From assembly GCF_009828925.2 (NCBI RefSeq), contig NZ_WUTY02000001.1, positions 3,688,492 to 3,752,491 of the forward strand: a DNA stretch of 64,000 nucleotides. The letters run 5' to 3'. The position numbers and the translations under genes are program-made. Positions 52,901-62,486 of the stretch are shown here, one piece after another. Below the pieces are notes generated by a model. It saw nothing but the letters and a program-made list of their open reading frames with translations, had not been told where the DNA came from and searched no databases. The stretch is from Methylicorpusculum oleiharenae. GTDB lineage: Bacteria > Pseudomonadota > Gammaproteobacteria > Methylococcales > Methylomonadaceae. Positions within the stretch are counted from its first letter, which is position 1. Each line of letters starts with the position of its first letter.

Positions 52901-54750
52901 GATCACCTGTATCTGATGTCGTTGATTTAGTGAATGGCGAGGCCGAGTTCAAATTAAATCCAGCTAATAAACTGTTTATGAAGATATCAGCGTCAGCCGA
53001 TATTGTCTCGTCAATCGATGGATTACATTACCCAATTCAGTCACCAACTAAATATGTTGGCATAGTCAATACTGCGCCTTTGGTTGGAATCATTATCGCG
53101 AAACAACTCGAAGCGCCTGCTCCGAAGGTGTTCACGCTCGATCTTGATTTGTCTGTCGATAACAAGGTCGCATTAAAAGAAACCCACTGGGAAGAAAGTA
53201 TAGATAACGGCGACACGTGGCAAGAAATTGAAGCGTTGAGCCCTGTTAGAGTTAGAGTCAGTATCGGAATGCGAACACCCGGCCGCAAATTGATTCGGGT
53301 AAAAATGGCCAGTAAAACTGGCATTGAAAGTTACACCACACCTGTAGAGGTTTGGGCATACTCTAAGCTCGACGTAAACATTATTGGCCCAAGCCATGTT
53401 GCACCTGGTTACCCAGTAACAATTGGTGCTGAACTCTATCGCGATGGAAAAGCAACCGCCGCCGCAATTTATGACTGGGTTGTTGAGTATCACGATAGAG
53501 CCGAAACAACGTCTGGACCAACCGTAACCATCAATGACAGCACTGAAAATAAAATCCTTATTTCGTTAAGAGCCAGACCGTCTGATACCAATGCAAATGA
53601 TAAATACGCATGGACTATTGATCGCCACGTCATAACGACAAAAATCCCCAGTTATCCCTCTGTTTCAGCAAGTGGTCCACGAGATGTGGAAGTTGGAAAG
53701 ACCTATCACTATGTAGGTACAACACGTCCTTCCTGGGGCAATGTTCCTAGTGTTCACACGATCGGGTCGGAATGGGAGTTGCCTGATGGTCGCATAGTTA
53801 CTGGTAATGAAGTTGATTGGTCGCCTTCGCAATCTGATTTGGTCGATCCAAAGCCTTTGAAATTTAGAGCTTGGGTTAATGAATTCAAGGAATCCACAAT
53901 CAGGGAATCCACCGTTTCCTATGTGCCTTGGGAATATGTTTGGCCTAACTTCTCGGTTGCGCTTAAACAATTAACTGTCCAGGCGCCGGCGGATTTGTTC
54001 TTCATCGTAAGTCATGATCGTCCTGAAATGAATAGGCGCTTTGAGGATTTGAAGTATGAATGGATTTTCCCTACCAATGTCAATGCCCGCCAAAACGAAG
54101 CATTCCCAAACCGTGCGGCTGGGCAGGCGGTATACGCAGGTGAATATGACATCACGATCAAGATTAGCGATTCCAGAGGGAACCAAACTCAATTGACCCA
54201 ACATGTCGTTGCAGAGCCAGCCGTTCCCTATGCACCGACAATTAAAGTTGGAAAGTCCAATTACTATGATCGTGTACCAATGACTGTAACAGTCCGTCCA
54301 ACCATTTATGGAGGACATCCTCTTGATTCAGTTGTTGGCCAAATATGGAAAGTCGATGGCTTGCAGATTGATGATTACACCAATCGAAGCTATATGGTCT
54401 CCACCATTACCGAACCAGGTGATCACACCATCAGTTACACGCTGAATAGCAAGATGGGTGAAACAGCTACCGTGAGCCACTCGCTGCATTTAGTCGCCAA
54501 CCAAAAGCCCTCCTGCCAATTAACTGCCATTCCAAACGCCTATGTGGTTTATGCGGAGGCCAAGTGCACGGATGCGGATGGAAAGATTGTTGGCTATGCC
54601 TGGCGGGTCAATGACCAGCCAATCAGCGCGACATCTTACCGAATAAGCTTTGGCAAAACCGGTACGCCTCAATCAGCCAAAGCCACTATTACCGCCATTG
54701 ATGATGCGAAAGACCCATCGGTCCCAGTATCCATCACTATCGACTACTAA
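46912..54750 (+). CDS. Giant secreted FN3/Ig-type repeat protein (2612 aa)
   Basis: A signal peptide (MRIFTFLTLFSFFLTAWGA) is followed by 13 fibronectin-III-like repeats of about 92 residues (each with a TATQGT/SASQG opening, SYDVYRS centre and GWG end, alternating between two subtypes). A cadherin-like domain (YTPPVDGSFSGPLSFKFVVT) and several Ig-like domains with paired Cys follow. There is no membrane anchor. Large Ig-like plasmid proteins such as RSP of IncHI1 plasmids affect conjugation, but a shared role here is inference. ATG 46912 starts the signal peptide; the frame is open upstream to 46849. The 3' end is nearly identical to that of the next gene. Confidence 0.88.
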   Translation: MRIFTFLTLFSFFLTAWGAQPAPSQVTGVTATQGTLLQRVTLSWSSAPRATAYDVYRSTAYGTKGSALASNLTVLTFDDITNNATHYFYTLVAKNASGASPDSVQVEGWGNIVSPVNTLTATQGTVIDAVHLTWSPIVNATGYNIYRATSSGGALSLLGSTVTTSYNDASSGFGTAYYYKATAIVGGVEGPLGNEATGWGQQPTPSQVSGVSASQGVYYDKVTVSWSSSTGALAYDVYRSITAGSKSNTVAIDLTGNSYDDTATTVSTHYFYTVVAKNATGNSPDSTQSEGWIKVPGTISTLSATKGTVLNAVDLSWLPVADATSYNVYRASSSGGALTLIGSATTPTFTDSTSGFSAAYYYRTTAIVGTIEGPQSNEAVGWGKQPVPDQVTGVTASQGAYYEKVSIAWSVAANASSYDIFRSSTAGDKGSLIASNLAALSYDDTAATGGSPFFYIVVAKNAAGYAPDSSQSEGWGKIPGTVGGLSATQGTVVNAVTLSWSATPDATRYNIYRASSSGGSLTLVANSTVPGFTDSTTGFGSAFYYKISVMVGAVEGSASVEVAGWGKQPVPDQVTGVSASQATYYDKVLVSWASTTNADTYDVYRSSNSGTRGSIIASDLSVLTYDDTTATGGTHYFYTIVAKNGTGSSPDSSQVDGWGKLPTTINALSASQGTVINAVELTWSPVADATSYKIYRAPSSGGTLTLIGNSSTPNFTDSTSSFGLAFYYKVSAMVDMVEGPKSNEVVGWGQQPAPLQVTGVTATQDTFYDKVKVSWSFSINAASFDLYRSTAFGAKGYLIASGLSILTYDDTAAMGGGTHYFYTVVAKNATGSSPDSTQAEGWGKLPATINTLTATQGTVINAVQLSWLAVPDATSYKVYRANSSGGALTLVSTSLAASYTDSTSGFGNAFYYKVTALVGTVEGPVGNEAAGWGKQPAPVQVTGVTASQGTYYDKVTVSWSSSTGALAYDVYRSSTAGTKGNTVATDLTGNSYDDGTATGGAHYFYTIVAKNGTGSSPDSSQAEGWGKLPATVNTLSATQGTLTAKVKLTWVGLPDATGYEIYRATSSGGTGSLIATVGTTTSYDDNNALPGSAFYYTVKTKVSSLVGPAGNEAAGWSKQPAPISTLTASLGTVTSAISLSWTADPEASSYEVWRSTSSGGSASLIGNPTSSNFVDSTTQGVAYYYYTVKTKVGGAVGPVGNEAKGFANAAPTSASVTLATTSYVPSAETLPIVVDPNIDAGQGENLSFAITEQTTSGMVSISNGKFKYTPPVDGSFSGPLSFKFVVTDRGDQTFTANGSVNVSCTAPSISALSPTTPVLIATEFSSSITYSIPACSKTKQIDINILDNNNVSVSSTVLQNITTGIGNVALFNTKGLSKSGTFSVKAHIATDIGEDVKSAQLVVKPVNLPVMGILPSTSVIDGQDTIDVTLQNPSVVNCQFTSDKSTALADASKCLVELSTPPYGLTIDNSGALPSLHGIIQNSGQYTIDATVSKFNGQDLLVVGKVSKTIIASCPQSTINSFSTTSNLLPYIKPTYKFNYDALACNGALSANFVITANKDGSTVESRPITLTDFGSDLEYSLIGQGLSEGGYTANLSIQGAEGTATKTFAFNVKQTPLPSISISPSLIDQGETKISIGVVPSQDKNCPLTSTQSDAENDPRKCFVFFNYSVPGLQTVIDSNGLPSVIGYTSLSGSFDIGLNVSRWLDGQRYDLKPVTKTLVVRDYSIPVFAFSGATEMFTGVSKSDLELKQTDGTNCYLFLNYNDALKNAIAGKKSCLATFTIPSDLTPAVNLNSVQLNGTFATVGEKSISYSVSRIYADGMALQLGTGSHTVQVTEPPAPGMAFSGGSKIAEDKYFLQSGSAFTRLTVSTNPILSAKVKITSDDTVQPITRNNVTNGSSFWLATENLPLLQEREVKVRVAWMDYPSVFSEKLLKVVGGPQGTPKLHVEVPQTANSTDELVAKVKIGQYTAAGFVYDKTMLSDWKGQLFVETNNSARSPVSDVVDLVNGEAEFKLNPANKLFMKISASADIVSSIDGLHYPIQSPTKYVGIVNTAPLVGIIIAKQLEAPAPKVFTLDLDLSVDNKVALKETHWEESIDNGDTWQEIEALSPVRVRVSIGMRTPGRKLIRVKMASKTGIESYTTPVEVWAYSKLDVNIIGPSHVAPGYPVTIGAELYRDGKATAAAIYDWVVEYHDRAETTSGPTVTINDSTENKILISLRARPSDTNANDKYAWTIDRHVITTKIPSYPSVSASGPRDVEVGKTYHYVGTTRPSWGNVPSVHTIGSEWELPDGRIVTGNEVDWSPSQSDLVDPKPLKFRAWVNEFKESTIRESTVSYVPWEYVWPNFSVALKQLTVQAPADLFFIVSHDRPEMNRRFEDLKYEWIFPTNVNARQNEAFPNRAAGQAVYAGEYDITIKISDSRGNQTQLTQHVVAEPAVPYAPTIKVGKSNYYDRVPMTVTVRPTIYGGHPLDSVVGQIWKVDGLQIDDYTNRSYMVSTITEPGDHTISYTLNSKMGETATVSHSLHLVANQKPSCQLTAIPNAYVVYAEAKCTDADGKIVGYAWRVNDQPISATSYRISFGKTGTPQSAKATITAIDDAKDPSVPVSITIDY

Positions 54751-54774
54751 TTTCTCATCAAAGGTTTATCGGCT

Positions 54775-57700
54775 ATGCCATCTAAAATCAGAAAAGTTTT
54801 TTCTGCTTTACTGCTACTGTTTGCAATACTGTTTGCTGGGAATGCAAAGGCGATTATTAACTCCACTGCGACTGATGGAACCCAGATTAATAAGGTTATT
54901 CATTCGTTTGTTTCAGGAGGTAGTTGTACCTATGTGAGTTACAACCATTATGAGTTGCATTATAGGAAGCTCCCTACAGCCTCTACGTGGACGCTTTATT
55001 TCTCTAGATATGTTCCCGGTGGATATTATTACCTGTATGCGGAAGATACCGGTGGAACTCCTGGTCAAAGTTACGACTATTACATGGAAGTTGCAAGTCC
55101 ATCACTCTATTTATGGTGCAATGGCTATACCGACCGTGGTTGGGCCAACAATCCTCCAACGGCATTAAGTGCCTCAATGCCGGGGTCTACTATTGGTGGC
55201 GGCACGGTATGTACTACGATAAGCGTCTCTGATCCAAACCAGTACCAACCAAACACTTCAGTTCCAGAAGTCCTTACTTACTCTTTGGTTTCTCAACCGG
55301 CCGTTGGTAGTGCATACGTATCCGGCAATCAGGTTTGTTATACCCCTCCCGCTTCAGGCCCAACACAGAGTTACAGTTTCACCATCAGGGTCACTGATAA
55401 AGCGGGTAGCGTTTTGAATGGAACGGCTTCCGGAACGGTGACCAATCCAACACCGCCACCCTCGCAAATCTCAAATCTTAGTGCGACTGACGGAACAATT
55501 ACCAATGCGATCAATTTGTCGTGGTCACCATCAACTTCGACTACAAGCTATGACATTTATCGCTCGATAGCATCTGGGACACTTGGGGCTCTGATTGCAA
55601 ATACGACTACCAATAGTTACTCCGACACGCAATATACAGCTACGCTTTACTATTACACCGTTATCCCAAAGAACATTAATGGCCCCGGCCCTTGGAGTAA
55701 TCAAAACGTTGGCCATGCCAACCTTGCTCCAACCGCATCTTCTGCAAATATTTCCACTGTGGTCGGCGGTGCACGGCAGTGTGTGACACCATCCGTCACG
55801 GATGCTAATACTTCGCAAGGCGATACATTCACATTCTCGATTATTACTCAGCCAACTGTGGGTACGGCTTCAATTGTTTCAAACAAGGTTTGCTACACCC
55901 CTATTTCGAGCGGTACCGGCGGCAGTTACTCATTTACCTACCGCGTAACTGATATGGCAGGTGCTACATTTGTTGCTTCTGCGACCGTTAGCGTCCTTGG
56001 CCAACCTCAAAATGTAACCGCAACCCAAGGTACGCTTTACGGGAAATCAACGGTTAGCTGGACTGCCGTTGCTTCTGCTACCAGTTATGACATTTACCGG
56101 TCTACTTCGGCTGGAACCAAGGGCAGCATCATCAGCGCCGGCTTTACTGGAACGGCATACGACGACACGACCGTTTCTGGATCAACCCATTACTTCTATA
56201 CGGTTGTAGCAAAGAATGCTTTGTTCACGTCTCCTGACTCGGCTCAGACAGAAGGTTGGGGGAAAGTTCCAACCAACATTACCGACTTAACGGCCACAAA
56301 AGGCATTTTGCAGAATAAGGTCGGTTTGAGTTGGTCTAAAAATCCAGATGCCACCGGCTATCAAATCTGGCGAGCAACAACGTCAGGCGGTGTTGCCACT
56401 CAAATTGGCACAGTCGGTGCTATGGCTGTTGGTTATTACGAAGACACGACGACTGTCGGAATGACGCGCTATTACTACACGGTTAAAGCCGTAGTTGGGA
56501 CTACGGTTTCGGCTCCAAGTAATGAAGCGATGGGGTATGCGATCGTCCCAGTCTCACAAGTAACCGGCGTTACGGCAACACAAGGGACTCTCTACGGAAA
56601 ATCTACAGTCAGCTGGAAAGCCGATTCCGCTGCGGCAAGTTACGACATTTACCGTTCTACAACCTCGGGTACCAAAGGGACACTTTTTGTTACCGTTGGG
56701 ACGAATACCTACGACGATACATCCGTCTCCGGATCAACCCATTACTTTTATACCGTCGTTGCTAAAAACCTGATCAGTACAGCGCCCGATTCCGCCCAGG
56801 CCGAAGGCTGGGGGAAAGCTCCAACAACAATTACCGATTTGACGGCAACGAAAGGTACGCTTCAATCAAAAGTTGGGTTGACTTGGACTAAAAACGTCGA
56901 TGCTACCGGCTATGAAATCTGGCGAGCAACGTCGTCCGATGGAACCGCAACGCTGATCACTACTACCGGTGTCCTGGCGACAGGTTATTATGAAGATACC
57001 ACGACTGTTGGCATGACCCAGTATTTCTATACGGTTAAGACTGTTGTTGGTACTGTCAAATCACTACCCAGTAATGAGGCCATGGGTATTGCGGTAATTC
57101 CGGTTTCTAAAATTACCGGGGTAACGGCTACTCAAGGTACTCTGTATGGCAAATCGACTATTACCTGGAATGCTGATTCTGCCGCATCAACCTATGACAT
57201 TTACAGGTCTGCTTCTGCCGGAACAAAAGGCTCTCTCATCGGTTCTTCCACATCGCCAACCTATGATGACACGACCGTTTCAGGTATTACCCATTATTTT
57301 TATACGGTAGTAGGTAAAAACATCTTGGGTGTCTCGCCTGATTCAGATCAGGCCGAAGGCTGGGGAAAAGTTCCTGGTGTTGTATCGGACTTGGTGGCAA
57401 CTCAGGGGACGGTTACCGATCTAATTAAATTGGATTGGTCTGCCGTTGCCGATGCTACATCCTATGAAATTTGGCGTTCAGCAACATCAACAGGTGCCAC
57501 TACTAAATTAGGCACTGTCACCGCGCCATCCATCACCTACGCTGACAACAGCGTATCCGGTGTTCCCGTTTATTACTACACTGTAAGAGCCACTGTTGGA
57601 GCTCTAGTCGGCGCTGACAGCAATCAAGTATCTGGTTATGCCAATCGAGCGCCAACAGTGACATCGCTGATATTGACATCGCCAACCTCGACCACTGCAA

Positions 57701-60700
57701 GTTCAGCTCAAGTGCCTGCAGTAACAGATCCTAATAAAGAGGCGGGACAGGATGATAATTTCACCTTTGCAATTCTGACGCAGCCCAGTAAGGGGCTAGT
57801 GTCCATAAGTGGTGGCGACAAATTTACCTATACCCCGCCAAGTGATGGTGCAACATCAGGTCACTTCACATTTACTTATAGTGTCAGTGATAAAGTCGGG
57901 GCAATGCTTAACGGAACTGGGGATATTTATATCTACTGCAAAAATTACATCAACGGTGTCAGTCTTGCCTCTAGCAATTTAGAGCAAACACCCATAAATG
58001 TCATTGTCGACTATAGTGTTCCGCAATGTGCTACGGGCGTTACTACTAATCTGGATATAAAAGATGGAAACGGTACCCAAGTTTTCTTGATTGATAATCT
58101 TTTCTTGCCTGGAATTGGGAATAACCTTACCAAGACGTTTACGATCAATCCTTTGCCTGTTTCGGTGGGTGGGCCATATATCTTTAATCTGAATATGGTT
58201 AATGATGTGATTACCTATGCAGATGGTGATTCATGGCAGCAAAGTTTTTCTGTCGATCCAGTGGCTTTGCCGATCTTAACTATTACGCCTAGCCTAAATA
58301 TTACAGTAGGCCAGGATACTCAGGTTAAGGCTTCGCTTTCTAATCCTCCAGCGGCTAATTGTCCATTCACGACCGATCTTGCTGCAGCCCTAGCCGATCC
58401 AAGTTTGTGTTATGTCAAGTTCACGAGCATTCCTCCTGGAATGACCGAGAATAATTCCGGTTCCTTACCTTATTTGACGGGCATTATCACCGACGGTGGC
58501 AGTTTTCCTGTCACTGCGGAAATCCAAAAATCGAATGGAACGCAAATGCTCAAAATGGGCGTAGTTACTCAAACCATTGAAGTTGCATGTGTCCCAGCTG
58601 TTATCGCTTCCCTAAATGTCCCAAGTGTCTTGTCATATGAGGACATAACCTTTGATACAACCTATAAGGGGTATGGTTGTAATGCGCCAATGACTAGTTC
58701 CCTGGTCATAAAAAAAGGAACATCAGTTGTTGATACGAAAGATCTCGGTTCGCTTGTTCCAGGCCTCGATCTGCCGATATCAGTTACCACAAATGGTTTG
58801 CCTGGAGGTTATTACACTGCAGAGCTAAGCATTACAGGAAACAGCGGCACGAAAGTTCAAGCCAAATCATTTTTGGTCAAAGAACCGCCTATGCCTAATT
58901 TGATGGTTTCCCCAACTTCTGTATTCCAATCTGAAGGTCGTGTCGATGCATCATTACAACCATCAGCAGATACGGCTTGTCCTCTCACTGTTATACAAGC
59001 AGAAGCAGAGGCAAACCAGAGAAAATGCTATGTGGTTATGACCACGACTTTATCAGATATGGCGCCGGGGATAGACACCAACGGATTGCCAACGTTATCA
59101 GGTCATCCTGGTACTCCAGGTGATTTTGAGGTCAAGGTCATAATATCGCGTTGGATAAAAGGGACTCGTTACGATTCGGAGCCTTTGGTTGAAACTGTCC
59201 ATGTTGATCCCTTGATCCAGCCGACATTCAAATTTACAGGCGATACCAACATTTATGTTGGCGTTGAAAAGCTAAGTCTTGTTTTTACCCAAGACTCGGG
59301 GACTACTTGTACCTTGTATTCTGATGTATCAGCTGCACAAGCTGAAGCGGCAAAAAGTAAAAGGACTTGCATCGCCGAGTTCCAGGATGACTTCGGATTA
59401 ACGAAAACTTTGGCGTTCAATCAGTACAAAGTTACCGGCACGATTGGGACAATTGGTACTCAGACCATTTCATACGCTGTCAGTCGTGTTTTCGCCGACG
59501 GCCTGAAGTCTGCTGTTGTATCAGGCGAACAGCTCATCACTGTCAATGATATTCCTCCGCCTACCATCAAGCTGAAGGGTGGATATCCGATCAGCGACGG
59601 CAAATATTACGTTCCGTTAAATCAGCCGATTACCAGAGCCACAATTTCTGCCGGTGTGCCGACAAACGCCAAAATTAAGCTTACGGTCACTGATACGCAA
59701 CAAGACTTTGTTCGTAACGATATTGTTAGCGATAGCTCATATTGGATCTATACGCCAAACCTTGGCCTACTGGAACAAAGGCCGGTTACGCTTCGGATTG
59801 CCTGGCAAGATTATCCGTCGGTTTACACCGAAAAAGTGATCACCGCGGTTGGTGGCGCCGAGAGCAATATGAAGTTAACCCTAGATGCGCCTAAAGTTAC
59901 TCCGGATACCGAGAACATCACAGTGCGCGTCAATGTCGGTAAATACATCAATAACGTGATGAGTTATTCCGCTGCTACGATGGGCCAGTGGCGTGCCCAA
60001 ATTGTTGCTCAGACTAATACGCAAAGCGTAAAAGTCCCTGTTACAGACATGCTGGACTTAACAGATGGGGTGGCGGAGTTTCAAATCAATCCTGCCGGCA
60101 ACCTCTTTATGAAGCTGACAGCTATAGCCGAATTAGTGACTAATGTGAATGGTCTGAATACTACATTAAGCTCACCAACTCGCTATATTGAAGTTGTTAA
60201 GGGTTCGCCCATTGAGGGTCAAATTACGAGCAAGTCGCTGGATGGCCCCGCCCCCAAAACGTTTACCTTGAACCTTGTCCTGACGCAGGATAACCGCGTT
60301 GCCTTGAAAGAGATTGCTTGGGAAGAAAGTGAAGACGGTGGTTTGACCTGGACAGCGATCGAAAAGTCCAATACGACTCGCAGAATAGTGTCTATGCAAT
60401 CGCCTGGCAAACGTCAGGTCCGCGCCAAGATGATCAACAAGAATACGCTATTGGAAAGCTATACCACGCCTGTCGAAGTTTGGGCTTATTCGAAGCTGGA
60501 ATCAGCGATAACAGGGCCTCGACACGTATCGCCAGGCTATACCGCATTGCTTACAACTGAACTATTTCGAGATGGACAGCTTACAAATGACACAGTGAAT
60601 GAATGGATTATTGAAGCGCCAAGCGGCAAAACCACAGCCGATGGTTCATCTGTTGCTATTACCGAAGAGCTGGAAGGCAAGGTAAATATAACCTTGAGGT

Positions 60701-61878
60701 CTAGACCTTCAGATACGCGTGCAGATGACAAGAACGCCTGGTCCGTAGCTCGACATTACTTGGTGGTTAAAACCCCTGATGCCCCTGCAGTAATGTTAAA
60801 AGGTCCTCGTGATGTCGAAGTTGGAAAAAACTACCAATACGAAGGCGTTGTAAAACCTTCCTGGGGGGCGATGGAAAGTGTTCACGCCATTAAGTCAGAA
60901 TGGCAATTACCCAATGGCAGTACCGTACCAGGGGATACTTTAAGTTGGTCTCCTTCCCAATCTGATTTGGCCAATCGCAAGCCCCTCTTGTTCAGAGCTT
61001 GGGTTGATGGGTTTAAGGACACAACGACCAAGGAAGCCACGCTCAACTATGTCCCTTGGGAATACGTATGGCCGAATTTCTCGATTGCGCTCAAACAGCA
61101 AACGATACAGGCTCCATCGGATATCAATCTGATCGTTACACATGATCGGCCTGATATGGGACGTCGTTTTGAAGGTCTAATTTATGAATGGTCTTTCCCG
61201 AAAAATGTAGATGGACGCCAAAACGATGCATTCCCAAATCGTGCAACTGGACAGGTAATCTTTGCCGGAGAATATGATGTGACAGTAACGATTCGCGATA
61301 CTCGTGGACATCAAACCCTATTGACCCAGCATGTCATTGCAGAGCCTGCCGCTCCTTATGCGCCAACGATTAAGATTGGGAAATCGAACATCTATGAACG
61401 TGCCCCAATGACTGTGACTGTTCGCCCGACCATTTACGGTGGACACCCGTTGGATTCGGTAGTAAATCAGATTTGGAAGATCGATGGTACAACGATCGAC
61501 GAGTACACCAATCGAAGCTATATGGTCTCCACCATTACCGCGCCAGGTGATCACACCATCAGTTACACGCTGAATAGCAAGATGGGTGAAACAGCTACCG
61601 TAACGGAGCAGTTGCAACTAGTGCCGAACCAGCCACCTTCCTGCCAGTTAACTGCCATTCCAAACGCTTACGTGGTTTATGCGGAGGCCAAGTGCACAGA
61701 TGCGGATGGAAAGATTGTTGGCTATGCCTGGCAGGTCAATGACCAACCGATCGGGGCAACATCTTACCGAATAAGCTTTGGCAAAACCGGTACACCTCAA
61801 TCAGCGAATGTCACTATCACAGCTCTTGATGATGCCAAGGTAGAGTCAACCCCAGTTTCAATTGTCGTTAATTATTAA
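54775..61878 (+). CDS. Giant secreted FN3/Ig-type repeat protein, paralogue (2367 aa)
   Basis: Signal peptide (LLLLFAILFAGNAKA), a short unique Cys-containing N-terminal domain, cadherin-like and FN3 repeats (fewer than in the first protein), then the same Ig-like C-terminal half. Both genes share the C-terminal Ig architecture and end ITA-DDAK-x-VS-I--Y. It starts 24 bp after the first gene, so they form one operon. Two large related proteins may form a surface complex. Confidence 0.88.
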   Translation: MPSKIRKVFSALLLLFAILFAGNAKAIINSTATDGTQINKVIHSFVSGGSCTYVSYNHYELHYRKLPTASTWTLYFSRYVPGGYYYLYAEDTGGTPGQSYDYYMEVASPSLYLWCNGYTDRGWANNPPTALSASMPGSTIGGGTVCTTISVSDPNQYQPNTSVPEVLTYSLVSQPAVGSAYVSGNQVCYTPPASGPTQSYSFTIRVTDKAGSVLNGTASGTVTNPTPPPSQISNLSATDGTITNAINLSWSPSTSTTSYDIYRSIASGTLGALIANTTTNSYSDTQYTATLYYYTVIPKNINGPGPWSNQNVGHANLAPTASSANISTVVGGARQCVTPSVTDANTSQGDTFTFSIITQPTVGTASIVSNKVCYTPISSGTGGSYSFTYRVTDMAGATFVASATVSVLGQPQNVTATQGTLYGKSTVSWTAVASATSYDIYRSTSAGTKGSIISAGFTGTAYDDTTVSGSTHYFYTVVAKNALFTSPDSAQTEGWGKVPTNITDLTATKGILQNKVGLSWSKNPDATGYQIWRATTSGGVATQIGTVGAMAVGYYEDTTTVGMTRYYYTVKAVVGTTVSAPSNEAMGYAIVPVSQVTGVTATQGTLYGKSTVSWKADSAAASYDIYRSTTSGTKGTLFVTVGTNTYDDTSVSGSTHYFYTVVAKNLISTAPDSAQAEGWGKAPTTITDLTATKGTLQSKVGLTWTKNVDATGYEIWRATSSDGTATLITTTGVLATGYYEDTTTVGMTQYFYTVKTVVGTVKSLPSNEAMGIAVIPVSKITGVTATQGTLYGKSTITWNADSAASTYDIYRSASAGTKGSLIGSSTSPTYDDTTVSGITHYFYTVVGKNILGVSPDSDQAEGWGKVPGVVSDLVATQGTVTDLIKLDWSAVADATSYEIWRSATSTGATTKLGTVTAPSITYADNSVSGVPVYYYTVRATVGALVGADSNQVSGYANRAPTVTSLILTSPTSTTASSAQVPAVTDPNKEAGQDDNFTFAILTQPSKGLVSISGGDKFTYTPPSDGATSGHFTFTYSVSDKVGAMLNGTGDIYIYCKNYINGVSLASSNLEQTPINVIVDYSVPQCATGVTTNLDIKDGNGTQVFLIDNLFLPGIGNNLTKTFTINPLPVSVGGPYIFNLNMVNDVITYADGDSWQQSFSVDPVALPILTITPSLNITVGQDTQVKASLSNPPAANCPFTTDLAAALADPSLCYVKFTSIPPGMTENNSGSLPYLTGIITDGGSFPVTAEIQKSNGTQMLKMGVVTQTIEVACVPAVIASLNVPSVLSYEDITFDTTYKGYGCNAPMTSSLVIKKGTSVVDTKDLGSLVPGLDLPISVTTNGLPGGYYTAELSITGNSGTKVQAKSFLVKEPPMPNLMVSPTSVFQSEGRVDASLQPSADTACPLTVIQAEAEANQRKCYVVMTTTLSDMAPGIDTNGLPTLSGHPGTPGDFEVKVIISRWIKGTRYDSEPLVETVHVDPLIQPTFKFTGDTNIYVGVEKLSLVFTQDSGTTCTLYSDVSAAQAEAAKSKRTCIAEFQDDFGLTKTLAFNQYKVTGTIGTIGTQTISYAVSRVFADGLKSAVVSGEQLITVNDIPPPTIKLKGGYPISDGKYYVPLNQPITRATISAGVPTNAKIKLTVTDTQQDFVRNDIVSDSSYWIYTPNLGLLEQRPVTLRIAWQDYPSVYTEKVITAVGGAESNMKLTLDAPKVTPDTENITVRVNVGKYINNVMSYSAATMGQWRAQIVAQTNTQSVKVPVTDMLDLTDGVAEFQINPAGNLFMKLTAIAELVTNVNGLNTTLSSPTRYIEVVKGSPIEGQITSKSLDGPAPKTFTLNLVLTQDNRVALKEIAWEESEDGGLTWTAIEKSNTTRRIVSMQSPGKRQVRAKMINKNTLLESYTTPVEVWAYSKLESAITGPRHVSPGYTALLTTELFRDGQLTNDTVNEWIIEAPSGKTTADGSSVAITEELEGKVNITLRSRPSDTRADDKNAWSVARHYLVVKTPDAPAVMLKGPRDVEVGKNYQYEGVVKPSWGAMESVHAIKSEWQLPNGSTVPGDTLSWSPSQSDLANRKPLLFRAWVDGFKDTTTKEATLNYVPWEYVWPNFSIALKQQTIQAPSDINLIVTHDRPDMGRRFEGLIYEWSFPKNVDGRQNDAFPNRATGQVIFAGEYDVTVTIRDTRGHQTLLTQHVIAEPAAPYAPTIKIGKSNIYERAPMTVTVRPTIYGGHPLDSVVNQIWKIDGTTIDEYTNRSYMVSTITAPGDHTISYTLNSKMGETATVTEQLQLVPNQPPSCQLTAIPNAYVVYAEAKCTDADGKIVGYAWQVNDQPIGATSYRISFGKTGTPQSANVTITALDDAKVESTPVSIVVNY

Positions 61879-61888
61879 GGGGATGTTG

Positions 61889-62368
61889 ATGAGCAAAAAC
61901 TTGTCCTTCTTGATTCTATTGTCAACAGCCTTAGCCTTGACTCCTGATTGTGTGGTTTATGCGGGCTCATCGAAATTGGTTATTCATGAAACTAAGCAAG
62001 ACGTTGGCTCGAACAATAGCTGGGGAAAGAATGCCCAAAATCAAAATCAGGGCGAAACTGGAAATCAATTTGATCCACCGGGCAAAAATGCTCAGGGAGA
62101 AATAGAGCAGGCCGCCGAAAGTTTTGATGCCTTTGCCTTACTTATGCCAAAGGTAATTAGAGCAAGATTCCAGGCGTTCATGACACACGGATTTAAGGCT
62201 GTACTTTTGCCAAATAACGAAACAGAACCCAATGAAACTCGGATGATTGATGCGCTAATTAGAGGCCTGCAGGCATTGGGCAATTCATTGGCTCAGGACA
62301 TGCCTCCAAAATCTCAGCCGCTAGATGAGCAGCATTCTACTGAAAAACAGATTCGAGCAAGACATTAA
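61889..62368 (+). CDS. Small exported protein of the giant-protein operon (159 aa)
   Basis: 159 residues with a signal peptide (SFLILLSTALALTPDCVVYA). The mature part is Asn/Gln-rich near its start (NNSWGKNAQNQNQGETGNQF). GGGG lies 6 bp upstream of ATG 61889. Not recognised; probably accessory to the giants. Confidence 0.65.
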   Translation: MSKNLSFLILLSTALALTPDCVVYAGSSKLVIHETKQDVGSNNSWGKNAQNQNQGETGNQFDPPGKNAQGEIEQAAESFDAFALLMPKVIRARFQAFMTHGFKAVLLPNNETEPNETRMIDALIRGLQALGNSLAQDMPPKSQPLDEQHSTEKQIRARH

Positions 62369-62486
62369 TAATAGAGGTCCCCTGAATACAATCCATTTGC
62401 GAAGGATAGCTTTAAAACAATATGTTTGATGTCAAAAGGCCGATGTGGTAGTGTAGATCACTCAGTTTTCACGGTATGATTCCTTT

